Source: an uncultured Rothia sp. (lineage in GTDB: Bacteria > Actinomycetota > Actinomycetes > Actinomycetales > Micrococcaceae). From it: 64,000 bases of DNA. The DNA is taken from assembly GCF_916715725.1 (NCBI RefSeq), contig NZ_CAKAPD010000002.1, positions 124,001 to 188,000 on the forward strand, given 5' to 3'. The position numbers and the translations under genes were made by a program. Shown here one piece after another: positions 7,972 through 14,995 of this stretch (position 1 is its first letter; each line of letters starts with the position of its first letter). The notes under the pieces were generated by a model, which did no database searches, was not told where the DNA came from, and saw only the letters and a program-made list of their open reading frames with translations.

Positions 7972-10894
7972 CTAAATTCACCACTTCTTTGAAACGATTA
8001 AGGTTAGAGCGCGAGTGAAGGACAATCACAACCTGCTTGTCACTGCCCTCGATAGCGCACGCCATCGATTCGAGCTCAGTGCGCTCCTCTGACGGAGTGA
8101 GACTCTTCAAGGTCTCATCAAGCAACACAAGCCGGGCAGCGCCTTCACGTAACACGGAACGCGCAAGCATGAGCCCGCTCGAATTCGATGCTTCAGATGC
8201 GAACGGATCGATATCCGGTACGATTACCACTTCGCCTTGGGGATACCGGCGGTATAGAGCATCAAGCATGACGGACTTGCCCGCGCCAGTTGGTCCAATC
8301 AAGGCAACCATAGAACACCCAGAGTCAAGAACACTCTCAAGCAGAGCCAGGTCAGCAGACCGCACGGGCGGATAAGAACGGTCGGCCCGGTACTCTTCAA
8401 GCATCCGAACACGCTCCGCAGTCAAGCTGACTACACCAACCTGTTGCAGCGTCTCCACCGTAGATTGGATGCCAGATGACAGAGTTACTGCAAAATATAT
8501 TACGACCGCGGGAGTAACCACTGAGTTCGATTCTTCGACCATCAGTGCCAATACCACTGCAGAAACATTCAGTGACAACACAAGCGACTGAATCAGTCCC
8601 GTACGCAGTGCGTAGGCGTTCGCCAACTGAATCGAGCTGCTGACGTATGCAGCCTCCGAATGAGCGTAGGCTTCTTCTCCAGCCCGACGCAGCCCTGCAC
8701 TGACGGGCGCAGCGTGTAAGCCAGCCTGGGCACCAACCACCCCGATGAAGTCACCTCGGCGATTGGCAGCCGTCGTCGAGGCAGGGAGAATCCACTTTGA
8801 ACCCTGACGCATAGCAAGGATCGCTAGGGGTGCTACCGCCAACACAGCGATCATGAACAGCGGGGCGCCGGCCACTGCGCCTCCGATGAGCATAAAGGTC
8901 TGTAGAATGACCATAAATACCGAGCCCAGGGCGCTAGGCACCGACATCTGAAGGTCGGAGAAGTCTTCACCCATCCGCCCCATGACCGCACCGCTTGTTC
9001 TAGGAGTAGCGAATCGATCGAGCCTGCGTATAACCCGGTCGTGCAAATCGCTCAGCCTAGCGATGGGAGCCCAGTAGAGCGGGCCAAAGAACATGACGGA
9101 CCCAACAATTGCTGCCAGTGCGCAAGCAGCTGACACTCCAGCAACCTGAGCAGACAGCCCATCACTGTGAGCAATCGTCATTGCAAAAGCAACTTCGGAT
9201 CCGCTCAAGAGTAGGGCGCCACACGTAATCCACACCAAATGCGGTCCAAACAACAACAGGGCCGATCGTCGGAATGTGGCACGCTTCGGCTCAGGGTCAG
9301 GAAGGTCCTGTCCCTCGCTCACATCCGTCGAACCAGCATCTGCCTCCTTAGCTGCCCCGGGGCTATGAGCCTGCAACTCAAGAGGGTCTACCCTCGCATC
9401 ATTGCCGGGGATGAAGGCACTCGGTACGTACTCCTCCGAGCTTGCCAGAAGTGTGCACGTTGGCACGCACTCTAAGATCCTCTCGGCAACCACTTCTCGT
9501 GCTACAGGATCAAGCGCTGCGAACGTATCGTCCAAAATTAGCCAGTCCGGTTTGTCTGCCAAAACGATAGCGACAGCAGCACGGTGTCTCTCTCCTGACG
9601 ACAAGGTTGTTGCGTCTTGCCAGAACCGCCCGATTACATCCTCAGTGAGCCCCATATCTAAAGCGAGGCTAGTGAACCGGGATACCTGATGTGGCGAAGC
9701 AGAAGCTCGCCACGCTGACAACACCGAATGGGACACTTCCGGGTTGCGTGGTACGAAAGCAGAATCGGGGGTGGTCGCGGATGTGCGCAATGCTTCAGCG
9801 CGCTCAGACGTAGATGCAAGCACCTCTCTAGAATTTGAAGGCTGCCCCACCAAGTCCTGCTGTTTAACCGTGCAATTTGGAGACGACTCGAGCTTGTCGA
9901 GCTCACGCATCATTGGCACAGCGAGCCGAATAACCCGATAGTTTACGATGTTGTTCTGCACCGCTGCGTACAGGTAGCGGGCTGCCAAAATAATTCCAAC
10001 ACCGAAATGAGCGGATGGCCAGAGCCACGCGCCGAGAACCGCAACCACAGCGAGCACCGCAGTTAGTGCTCCCCGTTCAAGGAATCCATTCAGGACCTGC
10101 AACGGGACCCGTCTGCGCAGAAGATGCTCTTCGGTGTTTCGGATGCTAGCGATCTTGTCCAGGGCGGTACCCCAGCTGGGGATGCTTTGCCCTCGAGGCA
10201 TCGCGTTTGCTACACGCTGGATCCACTGCCTACGCTCTCCCTCTAGAGCGACGTACTGTTCCCATAGTTGGCCCACCAAGTTGATGAGACGGACGCTGAC
10301 GAATACCAATCCAGTGATGAGCAACGCAGCGATGGCGCCGCTTGCACCATATAGCGCGAGCGAAGCCGCGAGAAAGGCAATAATCTGAACGGTTGAAACG
10401 GCGAAATCAACAACGAAGGCAAACTGGCTGATCTGTCCTGGGTATGTGAGAACATGTCCGTGAGCTTCCGGCGGATGGGATGACCTACTAAAGATGTCCC
10501 GGAAACGGCGGTATGTGAGCTGTCGAACCGCGATCGTGAGAATAAGCTCTTGGCGTTCCTTCACCCAGTACCCTAGGCTTTCAGCCAGGAAAGCGAAGAT
10601 GAGTAACCAAATAGCACTGCCTGGGGTCCTCTCACCTGACGTTACCTGGCCGATACCTGCCGTAATCATCAGAGCCCCTGCAACATTCAGTAGGCCAGCG
10701 GTGAAGACGGTGAAACTCGTGCTCGTTGGCGCGAATACCAAAGCAAGCCAGCGGATCCGTCTCGGCAGGTTCCGCGCTATCCTTTGATAGCGCACATACA
10801 AGTGCTCGATGGGCATGTCTCTCAGATGCAGGCTAGGAGCGCTCTGTGCTTCGCCCCGTCGCTTGTGATTAATCACCATTATGTTTCCAGTCAT
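7964..10894 (-). CDS. Single-chain ABC exporter with two complementary half-NBDs
   Basis: 976 residues in the order membrane domain 1 (about 50-315), NBD1 (about 330-500), linker, membrane domain 2 (about 545-815), NBD2 (about 845-976). NBD1 has a signature LSSGERHR (431-438) and Walker B WLILDDTFAALDP (451-463) but no Walker A and no H-loop His. NBD2 has Walker A GPTGAGKS (867-874), Walker B RLVLLDE (921-927) and a likely H-loop His960, but no signature: the region between Walker A and Walker B is shortened to ~50 residues. One composite ATP site could therefore form from NBD2 Walker A plus NBD1 signature, with the second site absent. ATG overlaps the upstream TPR gene stop by 4 bases (ATGA). 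Substrate unknown. GC is slightly lower than neighbouring housekeeping genes, suggesting acquisition. Confidence 0.85.
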   Translation of the reverse strand: MTGNIMVINHKRRGEAQSAPSLHLRDMPIEHLYVRYQRIARNLPRRIRWLALVFAPTSTSFTVFTAGLLNVAGALMITAGIGQVTSGERTPGSAIWLLIFAFLAESLGYWVKERQELILTIAVRQLTYRRFRDIFSRSSHPPEAHGHVLTYPGQISQFAFVVDFAVSTVQIIAFLAASLALYGASGAIAALLITGLVFVSVRLINLVGQLWEQYVALEGERRQWIQRVANAMPRGQSIPSWGTALDKIASIRNTEEHLLRRRVPLQVLNGFLERGALTAVLAVVAVLGAWLWPSAHFGVGIILAARYLYAAVQNNIVNYRVIRLAVPMMRELDKLESSPNCTVKQQDLVGQPSNSREVLASTSERAEALRTSATTPDSAFVPRNPEVSHSVLSAWRASASPHQVSRFTSLALDMGLTEDVIGRFWQDATTLSSGERHRAAVAIVLADKPDWLILDDTFAALDPVAREVVAERILECVPTCTLLASSEEYVPSAFIPGNDARVDPLELQAHSPGAAKEADAGSTDVSEGQDLPDPEPKRATFRRSALLLFGPHLVWITCGALLLSGSEVAFAMTIAHSDGLSAQVAGVSAACALAAIVGSVMFFGPLYWAPIARLSDLHDRVIRRLDRFATPRTSGAVMGRMGEDFSDLQMSVPSALGSVFMVILQTFMLIGGAVAGAPLFMIAVLAVAPLAILAMRQGSKWILPASTTAANRRGDFIGVVGAQAGLHAAPVSAGLRRAGEEAYAHSEAAYVSSSIQLANAYALRTGLIQSLVLSLNVSAVVLALMVEESNSVVTPAVVIYFAVTLSSGIQSTVETLQQVGVVSLTAERVRMLEEYRADRSYPPVRSADLALLESVLDSGCSMVALIGPTGAGKSVMLDALYRRYPQGEVVIVPDIDPFASEASNSSGLMLARSVLREGAARLVLLDETLKSLTPSEERTELESMACAIEGSDKQVVIVLHSRSNLNRFKEVVNLDA

Positions 10895-11259
10895 TCGGTA
10901 TTCGAGTTCAGGTGTACGGCCTCGTTAATAAGTTCGTCGTTCGGAAAACGGGCTTGGAGGTCGTTGAGAGCTAGGTCGTTGAGAGCTACCTGGACATCTA
11001 TGCTCGGATCGAGCTCAACCGTGCGTCCTGCCTCTACCGCTACTTCCTCAAAACGGCCCATATCGCTCAAGAACGACGCGAAATCCTGGTGATATTCGGC
11101 GAACTCTGGGTCCATCGCGATAGCCTCTCTGAACAGTCGCTCCGCCTCTTGAAAATCCCCCGTTGACTTCACAACTCGGGCCAAATTCGATGTAAGCACT
11201 GTGTGATGCAGTCTATAATGAACAGCCAACGTCGGCTGAGATGTTACCTTCTCGGGCAT
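10891..11259 (-). CDS. Small TPR-repeat protein, first gene of the ABC operon
   Basis: About 122 residues from ATG 11259. Two tetratricopeptide units are readable: LARVVKSTGDFQEAERLFRE / AIAMDPEFAEYHQ and FASFLSDMGRFEEVAVEAGR / TVELDPS. TPRs mediate protein-protein contacts. The frame extends upstream to a GTG at 11361, but that extension translates a CRISPR-like repeat, so the shorter start is preferred although neither start has a strong ribosome site. Near the C-terminus a 15-base tandem duplication makes the repeated ALNDL-ALNDL. The 4-base overlap with the exporter gene implies co-translation; an adaptor or immunity role is possible but unproved. The N-terminus may be truncated relative to homologues. 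Confidence 0.6.
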   Translation of the reverse strand: MPEKVTSQPTLAVHYRLHHTVLTSNLARVVKSTGDFQEAERLFREAIAMDPEFAEYHQDFASFLSDMGRFEEVAVEAGRTVELDPSIDVQVALNDLALNDLQARFPNDELINEAVHLNSNTE

Positions 11260-11329
11260 GCACTGAAAGAGGGTACGGGACAAATATACAATAATTTGAC
11301 CAAAATCCAACATATAAGCGTGTCTGTCG

Positions 11330-11357
11330 GGCTCACCCCCGCGCATACAGGGAAAAC
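11330..11357. repeat. Solitary type I-E CRISPR-like repeat (degenerate)
   Basis: A 28-base stretch beginning GGCTCACCCCCGCG and ending AGGGAAAAC closely follows the layout of actinobacterial type I-E repeats (GGNTCACCCCCGCG, short loop, GCGGGGARAAC); the 3' half of the stem carries two changes. No second copy at ~61-base spacing and no cas gene are present in the window, so this is at most a relic terminal repeat. Confidence 0.45.
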
Positions 11358-11406
11358 CCACCGCCTTACCAATAAGGTGGCGGACATCCGCGCTTTAATG
11401 CCCTCA

Positions 11407-11422
11407 TCGGGCATCTGCCCGA
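11407..11422. terminator. Short hairpin downstream of fic
   Basis: Perfect 7-base arms TCGGGCA / TGCCCGA with 2-base spacer, 19 bases past the fic stop on the minus strand. No T-tract, so termination is only a suggestion. Confidence 0.35.
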
Positions 11423-11440
11423 GGTGTATTAGTGGCCTGA

Positions 11441-12076
11441 CTACGCGTCACACGGCACAGTAATGATGCCGAACAGCTGATGCAGCTCCTCCGGATGCAC
11501 CTCAAAATACCCGCGATCCGGGCCGCTAAACATCGAACTCTGGTTCCAGCCGCGGCGGCCAGCACGCGCATAATCAAACCGGAAATTACTACGCGCCGCC
11601 ACATGATCCATAAAAATGCGGGTCGCGCGGCCGTTCCCCTCGCGGAAAGGGTGCGCCTGGTTCAGGTGCGCAAAAATCGCGGCGGCAACCTCCACAAACT
11701 CCTGATGTTTCAGGCTCGCCCAGTCAGTCGCGCGGCTAGTGGCGAAAACGTAGTCGAGGTACCGGTCAATACTCAAGGGCCCGCGCTGAACGCTCGCGAA
11801 AGCACTCACACCCTTGGACATGTCCACGGTGCGGTACTCCCCCGCCCAGTCGTACACGTCCTGGAAGAGATAGCGGTGAATGGCCTTGAGGTGCTCGGCG
11901 TCGAAGGTGCGGGCGATAAGCTCGGGGTTCTTGGTGAGCTCGTAGCCTCGTCGGGTGATGATGCGGTGCTCGTAGAGCGAAAGTGCCGCGGGGTCCTTGA
12001 TACCCGGCTTGTTCCGCATGACGTGCTGGTAGGGTTCGGGGTAGAAGTACGCCACCCAGTTCTGCTGATGATTCAC
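11441..12076 (-). CDS. Fic-family AMPylase toxin
   Basis: 211 residues. The Fic active-site motif HPFREGNGRATR (142-153, catalytic His142) is intact. Upstream segments YDWAGEYRTVDMSKG and AFAHLNQ are typical of VbhT/FicT-like small bacterial Fic toxins, which transfer AMP from ATP to hydroxyls of target proteins (gyrase/topoisomerase IV in characterised cases). It starts with GTG 12076, three bases after the stop of the antitoxin gene, whose 3' end carries a GGAGGG ribosome site. No inhibitory motif is found in this protein itself, as expected for class I Fic proteins inhibited by a separate antitoxin. Target not predictable. Confidence 0.92.
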   Translation of the reverse strand: MNHQQNWVAYFYPEPYQHVMRNKPGIKDPAALSLYEHRIITRRGYELTKNPELIARTFDAEHLKAIHRYLFQDVYDWAGEYRTVDMSKGVSAFASVQRGPLSIDRYLDYVFATSRATDWASLKHQEFVEVAAAIFAHLNQAHPFREGNGRATRIFMDHVAARSNFRFDYARAGRRGWNQSSMFSGPDRGYFEVHPEELHQLFGIITVPCDA

Positions 12077-12079
12077 GGT

Positions 12080-12346
12080 TTATTCGCCCTCCTCTGCGTG
12101 CTGGTCCACGTTTTGGCTTGTCAGCACCTGGTAAGCGAGCGCCTTCGCTAGTGCCTGCCGGTCGTATTCTTCCGCGGTGATTCGCCCGAGCTCGTAGTCG
12201 ATGAGTAGCGTGACGTCTTCGCGGGTGGGGTTGTCGCCCTCAAGCCAGGATGAGGCGAGGGGCTGCATGATGTTGCGGCGCTGCTCTTCGGTGAGCGGCT
12301 CGAATAGTTCGGGGTAGCGCAGGTGCAGGTCAAAACGATCTGACAC
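12080..12346 (-). CDS. Fic antitoxin (VbhA/FicA-like)
   Basis: 88 residues, acidic, mainly helical. SSWLEG at 32-37 fits the class I inhibitory motif (S/T)xxxE(G/N), in which Glu36 would occupy the ATP gamma-phosphate pocket of the partner Fic toxin and block AMP transfer. The region NPTREDVTLLIDYELGRITA following the motif resembles the VbhA antitoxin fold. Located immediately upstream of the toxin with 3-base spacing, the usual order of such modules. Start ATG 12346 is preceded by GAGGAGAACATACA. Assignment rests on motif plus context and is fairly secure. Confidence 0.88.
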   Translation of the reverse strand: MSDRFDLHLRYPELFEPLTEEQRRNIMQPLASSWLEGDNPTREDVTLLIDYELGRITAEEYDRQALAKALAYQVLTSQNVDQHAEEGE

Positions 12347-12390
12347 TGTATGTTCTCCTCGCAGGTGGGGTTGGTGATTGTCTGTCAGCA

Positions 12391-12421
12391 GGAGCCGCCC
12401 ACTACCCCGTAGGCGGGCTCC
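12391..12421 (-). terminator. Inverted repeat after the small membrane gene
   Basis: Arms GGAGCCGCCC / GGCGGGCTCC (one bulge) 24 bases past the stop of the 55-residue frame 12445-12612. No T-tract follows on the minus strand. Confidence 0.35.
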
Positions 12422-12444
12422 CTCTACTTTTTTCTTGTGGGATT

Positions 12445-12612
12445 TTAGACGCGGCGGTTACGTTTTCGGGCGCGGTGCGCAGCCGTTTCAATTCCGAAAG
12501 CCAGGATGAAGACCGCGCAAATCGGCATGCACGCGGCAGGGGCAAGGGGTGAGCACACTGCGACAACGGCAAAGATACCAAGATACCAGGCGTTACTCTT
12601 CTGGTAGGTCAC
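12445..12612 (-). CDS. Putative 55-residue membrane protein
   Basis: Minus-strand frame GTG 12612 to TAA 12445. Begins MTYQKSNAWYLGIFAVVAVC, contains two adjoining hydrophobic stretches (YLGIFAVVAVCSPLAPAACM and PICAVFILAFGIETA) and ends in the basic tail HRARKRNRRV, a layout consistent with one hairpin or two membrane helices, positive end in the cytoplasm. No family recognised and the ribosome site is weak, so this is a candidate rather than a certain gene. It lies upstream of the Fic pair on the same strand and is followed by an inverted repeat. Three cysteines within the hydrophobic part are notable. Confidence 0.45.
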   Translation of the reverse strand: MTYQKSNAWYLGIFAVVAVCSPLAPAACMPICAVFILAFGIETAAHRARKRNRRV

Positions 12613-12812
12613 GACTACTACTTACGTCTAGGATTGAAGGTATCCCGCTTTCAAGATACTAGGGTTATTGTGAAGGCGGGGTGTTTCAGCGACATCCATG
12701 TGCCGAAGCCCCCTCCCAAGCGTTGCGAGGCACCTCGTATATTCCAGCCTAACCCAGGTGCCGAAAACAGGCACTGCCCGCGGTCATTCTGGGGAGGGCA
12801 CCGCCAAAATGA

Positions 12813-13001
12813 CCGTATGCGGTGGCGGCGGGTTTGCGTGATGAGTTCGTGGAGGCGCGTTTTGAGGGTCAGGACACCGGCAGGAGTGCACGCCTTGCCG
12901 AGGTGCTGGCGACTGCAAAGATGGATTCCACGACTCTGCCAGCTATGCGCGAGATGCGTTCCCGATTAAGGAACCGCCAGCGGGTCTCTTCGACATGCTG
13001 A
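12813..13001 (+). pseudogene. Gene remnant ahead of a strong terminator
   Basis: A plus-strand frame following a TGA encodes about 62 residues, including ALRDEFVEARFEGQDT-like charged sequence and RLAEVLATAKMDSTTLPAMR, MRSRLRNRQRV. It reads as the C-terminal end of a helical protein (vaguely like phage terminase small-subunit or DNA-binding tails), has no proper ribosome site or full-length N-terminus, and is directly followed by a good terminator at 13014-13042. Most likely the 3' remnant of a deleted gene; an intact tiny gene starting at GTG 12822 is the alternative. Confidence 0.4.
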
Positions 13002-13013
13002 ATTAACCAGCAG

Positions 13014-13042
13014 AAAGGCGCGCCCCACGGGGTGCGCCTTTT
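13014..13042 (+). terminator. Rho-independent terminator
   Basis: AAAGGCGC GCCCC AC GGGG T GCGCCTTTT hairpin with U-run on the plus strand, 12 bases after the remnant's stop. Confidence 0.75.
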
Positions 13043-13289
13043 CTTGTTTCGCGCTCTCTCTTCATGAGAGAACGACCGTTCGCTCAGCGCCCTGACGGTA
13101 GGCATGCTAGGGTATCTTTTGACGCTCATATGAGAGCACCCAGTAGCCGGTGATTCCGCCTCCCAAAGCGGCACCTCACTGGGGATGCTCTACTGTCTCC
13201 ACTCACTCTCAACCAGTAAACACCGCCCCCAGCGCCGAGGGGCTGGCTCAGTCTATAACCCACCGCCGGGAAGACACGATTGGAGACTC

Positions 13290-13967
13290 GTGAAAACATA
13301 TAACACCGCATCAGGTCCAGCCATTCCCCGCGCGCTCATCGGGTTCTTCTACATCATTGGCCTGCTACTCCTCGGGCTCACCCTCCTGTGGGTGCCGCGA
13401 GGAGGCGCCTCCCCCAACGAAACCCTAGAAGCTAAACCCGGCGTCGTGATTGAGCCCGGCACGTGCGGTGCTGGAGCATCCGCAGACAAGACCGTCCTGA
13501 AAACCGCCCCGAAAGACACCCAGTGGGTGACCACCGAGTCGGGGTGGACCGGACCCGTCTCGCAGACCGCCGGCCCCGTTGTAGAGTCCCCTATTCGCAG
13601 CTGTTTTGAGCACTCTGCGCAGGGTGCCCTGTACGCAGCCGCGTGGGCGGTCATCCATGTTAATGACAGCCCGGAGGCGTACATGCCGACCGTCATCGGA
13701 CCCGGCGCTGAGCAAATCACCAAGGAACGTCTGCAGGACACGAAGACCCGCACCGTGGTTCGTATCATGGGGTATCGCTACATGTCGTACACCCCGGAAC
13801 GCGCAGTCATCCGCATTCTCTTTCAGACCCCGTCAGGTACCTACCGTTACTTTGAGACGACCCTGGAATGGCACAACGGCGACTGGGCTCTGTGGGTTCC
13901 CGCCGAGCAGCCGCAGGTGACTGACGAATATGACAAGGGCAAGTACGTCACCTGGAAAGCCGCCTAG
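13290..13967 (+). CDS. Membrane-anchored protein resembling DUF8175-type ICE proteins
   Basis: 225 residues from GTG 13290, chosen because TTGGAG lies 6 bases upstream; a longer frame to 13185 has no ribosome site. One N-terminal membrane helix (about 16-34, FFYIIGLLLLGLTLLWV) is followed by an extracytoplasmic domain. The stretch VTTESGWTGPVSQTAGPVVE, then a ...G(A)LYAAAWA segment, resembles the start of DUF8175-like proteins found in actinobacterial integrative conjugative elements, whose role is unknown. Followed 65 bases later by another membrane protein gene on the same strand, probably co-transcribed. The family link is a weak visual match. Confidence 0.65.
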   Translation: MKTYNTASGPAIPRALIGFFYIIGLLLLGLTLLWVPRGGASPNETLEAKPGVVIEPGTCGAGASADKTVLKTAPKDTQWVTTESGWTGPVSQTAGPVVESPIRSCFEHSAQGALYAAAWAVIHVNDSPEAYMPTVIGPGAEQITKERLQDTKTRTVVRIMGYRYMSYTPERAVIRILFQTPSGTYRYFETTLEWHNGDWALWVPAEQPQVTDEYDKGKYVTWKAA

Positions 13968-14032
13968 TCAGAGCTGAAACCGCCGCACCGGCTGAATAAA
14001 ACACCGATTCACACTACGAAAAGGGCACACCA

Positions 14033-14917
14033 ATGTCGCAGACCCCCATGTCGTCCAGTAGTCCCACCCCCATCCCGGCACCATCCACTCATTCCCCGAT
14101 TCCGCAGGAGCAGATGCATCAGCGTCAGGACCTGCTGGAACACCTCCGCCAGGTCAAGCAGCTGGTGGATCGCGCAGCACCCTGGGCGGCTTCTTTGAAG
14201 AGCGCCCAGGAGTCGTACGTTACCGCTGTGCCTAACCCGCCTCGCATCAAAATCACTAAGCTCTTTGTAGCTTTCGTGAAGGTCCTCGCCTGGACGTACC
14301 TTATTAGTGCCCTCATCATGATGGTGACGTACCTGCGGTATCTTGTCGCTAACCCGCAGATTCACTCCAGCGACATTCCGTGGCACACCATCCACGTCCC
14401 GGCATTGGTTTCTGCCGCTGCTATCGCGGTTGCCTGGTGGCTGTGGAAGTACTTCGGCATCTACCCGCTGGCAATGATGAGTGTGGAGCGGGAGAACCTG
14501 AAACGCCAGGCACACAACGAATCTGTGTGGCGTGAGTATGAGGACCCGGCACGTGCGGAACTATCGAAGGTACATAAGGAGTACATGGAGCGTTTCTCCC
14601 ACTGGTACCCGGAAGACTACCTGTACCCGTACGCCTCGGACAGCCTGTACAAGTACGTGCGGCAGGGTCGGTCCTTCACCCTGCAGGATGCGCTAAACCT
14701 GTTCGAGAAGGAGAAGCACGAGCTGTGGGTTCGCCTCAGCATGGAGCAGCAGGCTGAGGAGCAGCGAATCCATAACGCTATTGTGGAGGACCTGATGGAT
14801 CAGCAGCTGTATGAGCAGCGTAAGGCGAACGTTCTGCTTGCCGGCATTCTGGCAGCGACTACAGCTACCGCGGTGGCTGCCTCGACTCCTCGTTATCACT
14901 ATCACTCCCACTACTAG
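14033..14917 (+). CDS. Unknown membrane protein with long cytoplasmic helical domain
   Basis: 294 residues. Pro/Ser-rich disordered N-terminus (1-25), a helical segment, two membrane helices (about 80-106 and 122-145), a long charged region (150-260) rich in Trp/Tyr/Glu (SHWYPEDYLYPYASDSLYKY, LNLFEKEKHELWVRLSMEQQ) likely coiled or helical, and a short C-terminal hydrophobic Ala-rich segment (VLLAGILAATTATAVAAS) ending in a His/Tyr tail RYHYHSHY. No family recognised. It follows the DUF8175-like gene on the same strand and ends at a strong bidirectional terminator, so the two probably form a unit. The alternation of His at the tail could bind metal, but this is speculation. Confidence 0.75.
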   Translation: MSQTPMSSSSPTPIPAPSTHSPIPQEQMHQRQDLLEHLRQVKQLVDRAAPWAASLKSAQESYVTAVPNPPRIKITKLFVAFVKVLAWTYLISALIMMVTYLRYLVANPQIHSSDIPWHTIHVPALVSAAAIAVAWWLWKYFGIYPLAMMSVERENLKRQAHNESVWREYEDPARAELSKVHKEYMERFSHWYPEDYLYPYASDSLYKYVRQGRSFTLQDALNLFEKEKHELWVRLSMEQQAEEQRIHNAIVEDLMDQQLYEQRKANVLLAGILAATTATAVAASTPRYHYHSHY

Positions 14918-14942
14918 GAGTTACGGGAAACAACAGTTTTTA

Positions 14943-14976
14943 GGGGAGGGGACGCACTCCGGTGCGTCCCCTCCCC
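14943..14976. terminator. Strong bidirectional terminator
   Basis: Perfect 15-base stem GGGGAGGGGACGCAC / GTGCGTCCCCTCCCC with 4-base loop between convergent genes ending at 14917 (+) and 14996 (-); T-rich on the plus side, A-rich (TTTTAG on plus) on the other. Confidence 0.85.
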
Positions 14977-14995
14977 TGTTTCTTATGCTCGTGGG

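Noticed and set aside
11261..11440. A full CRISPR array around the solitary repeat
   Set aside because: No second repeat at spacer distance on either side and no cas genes in the window.
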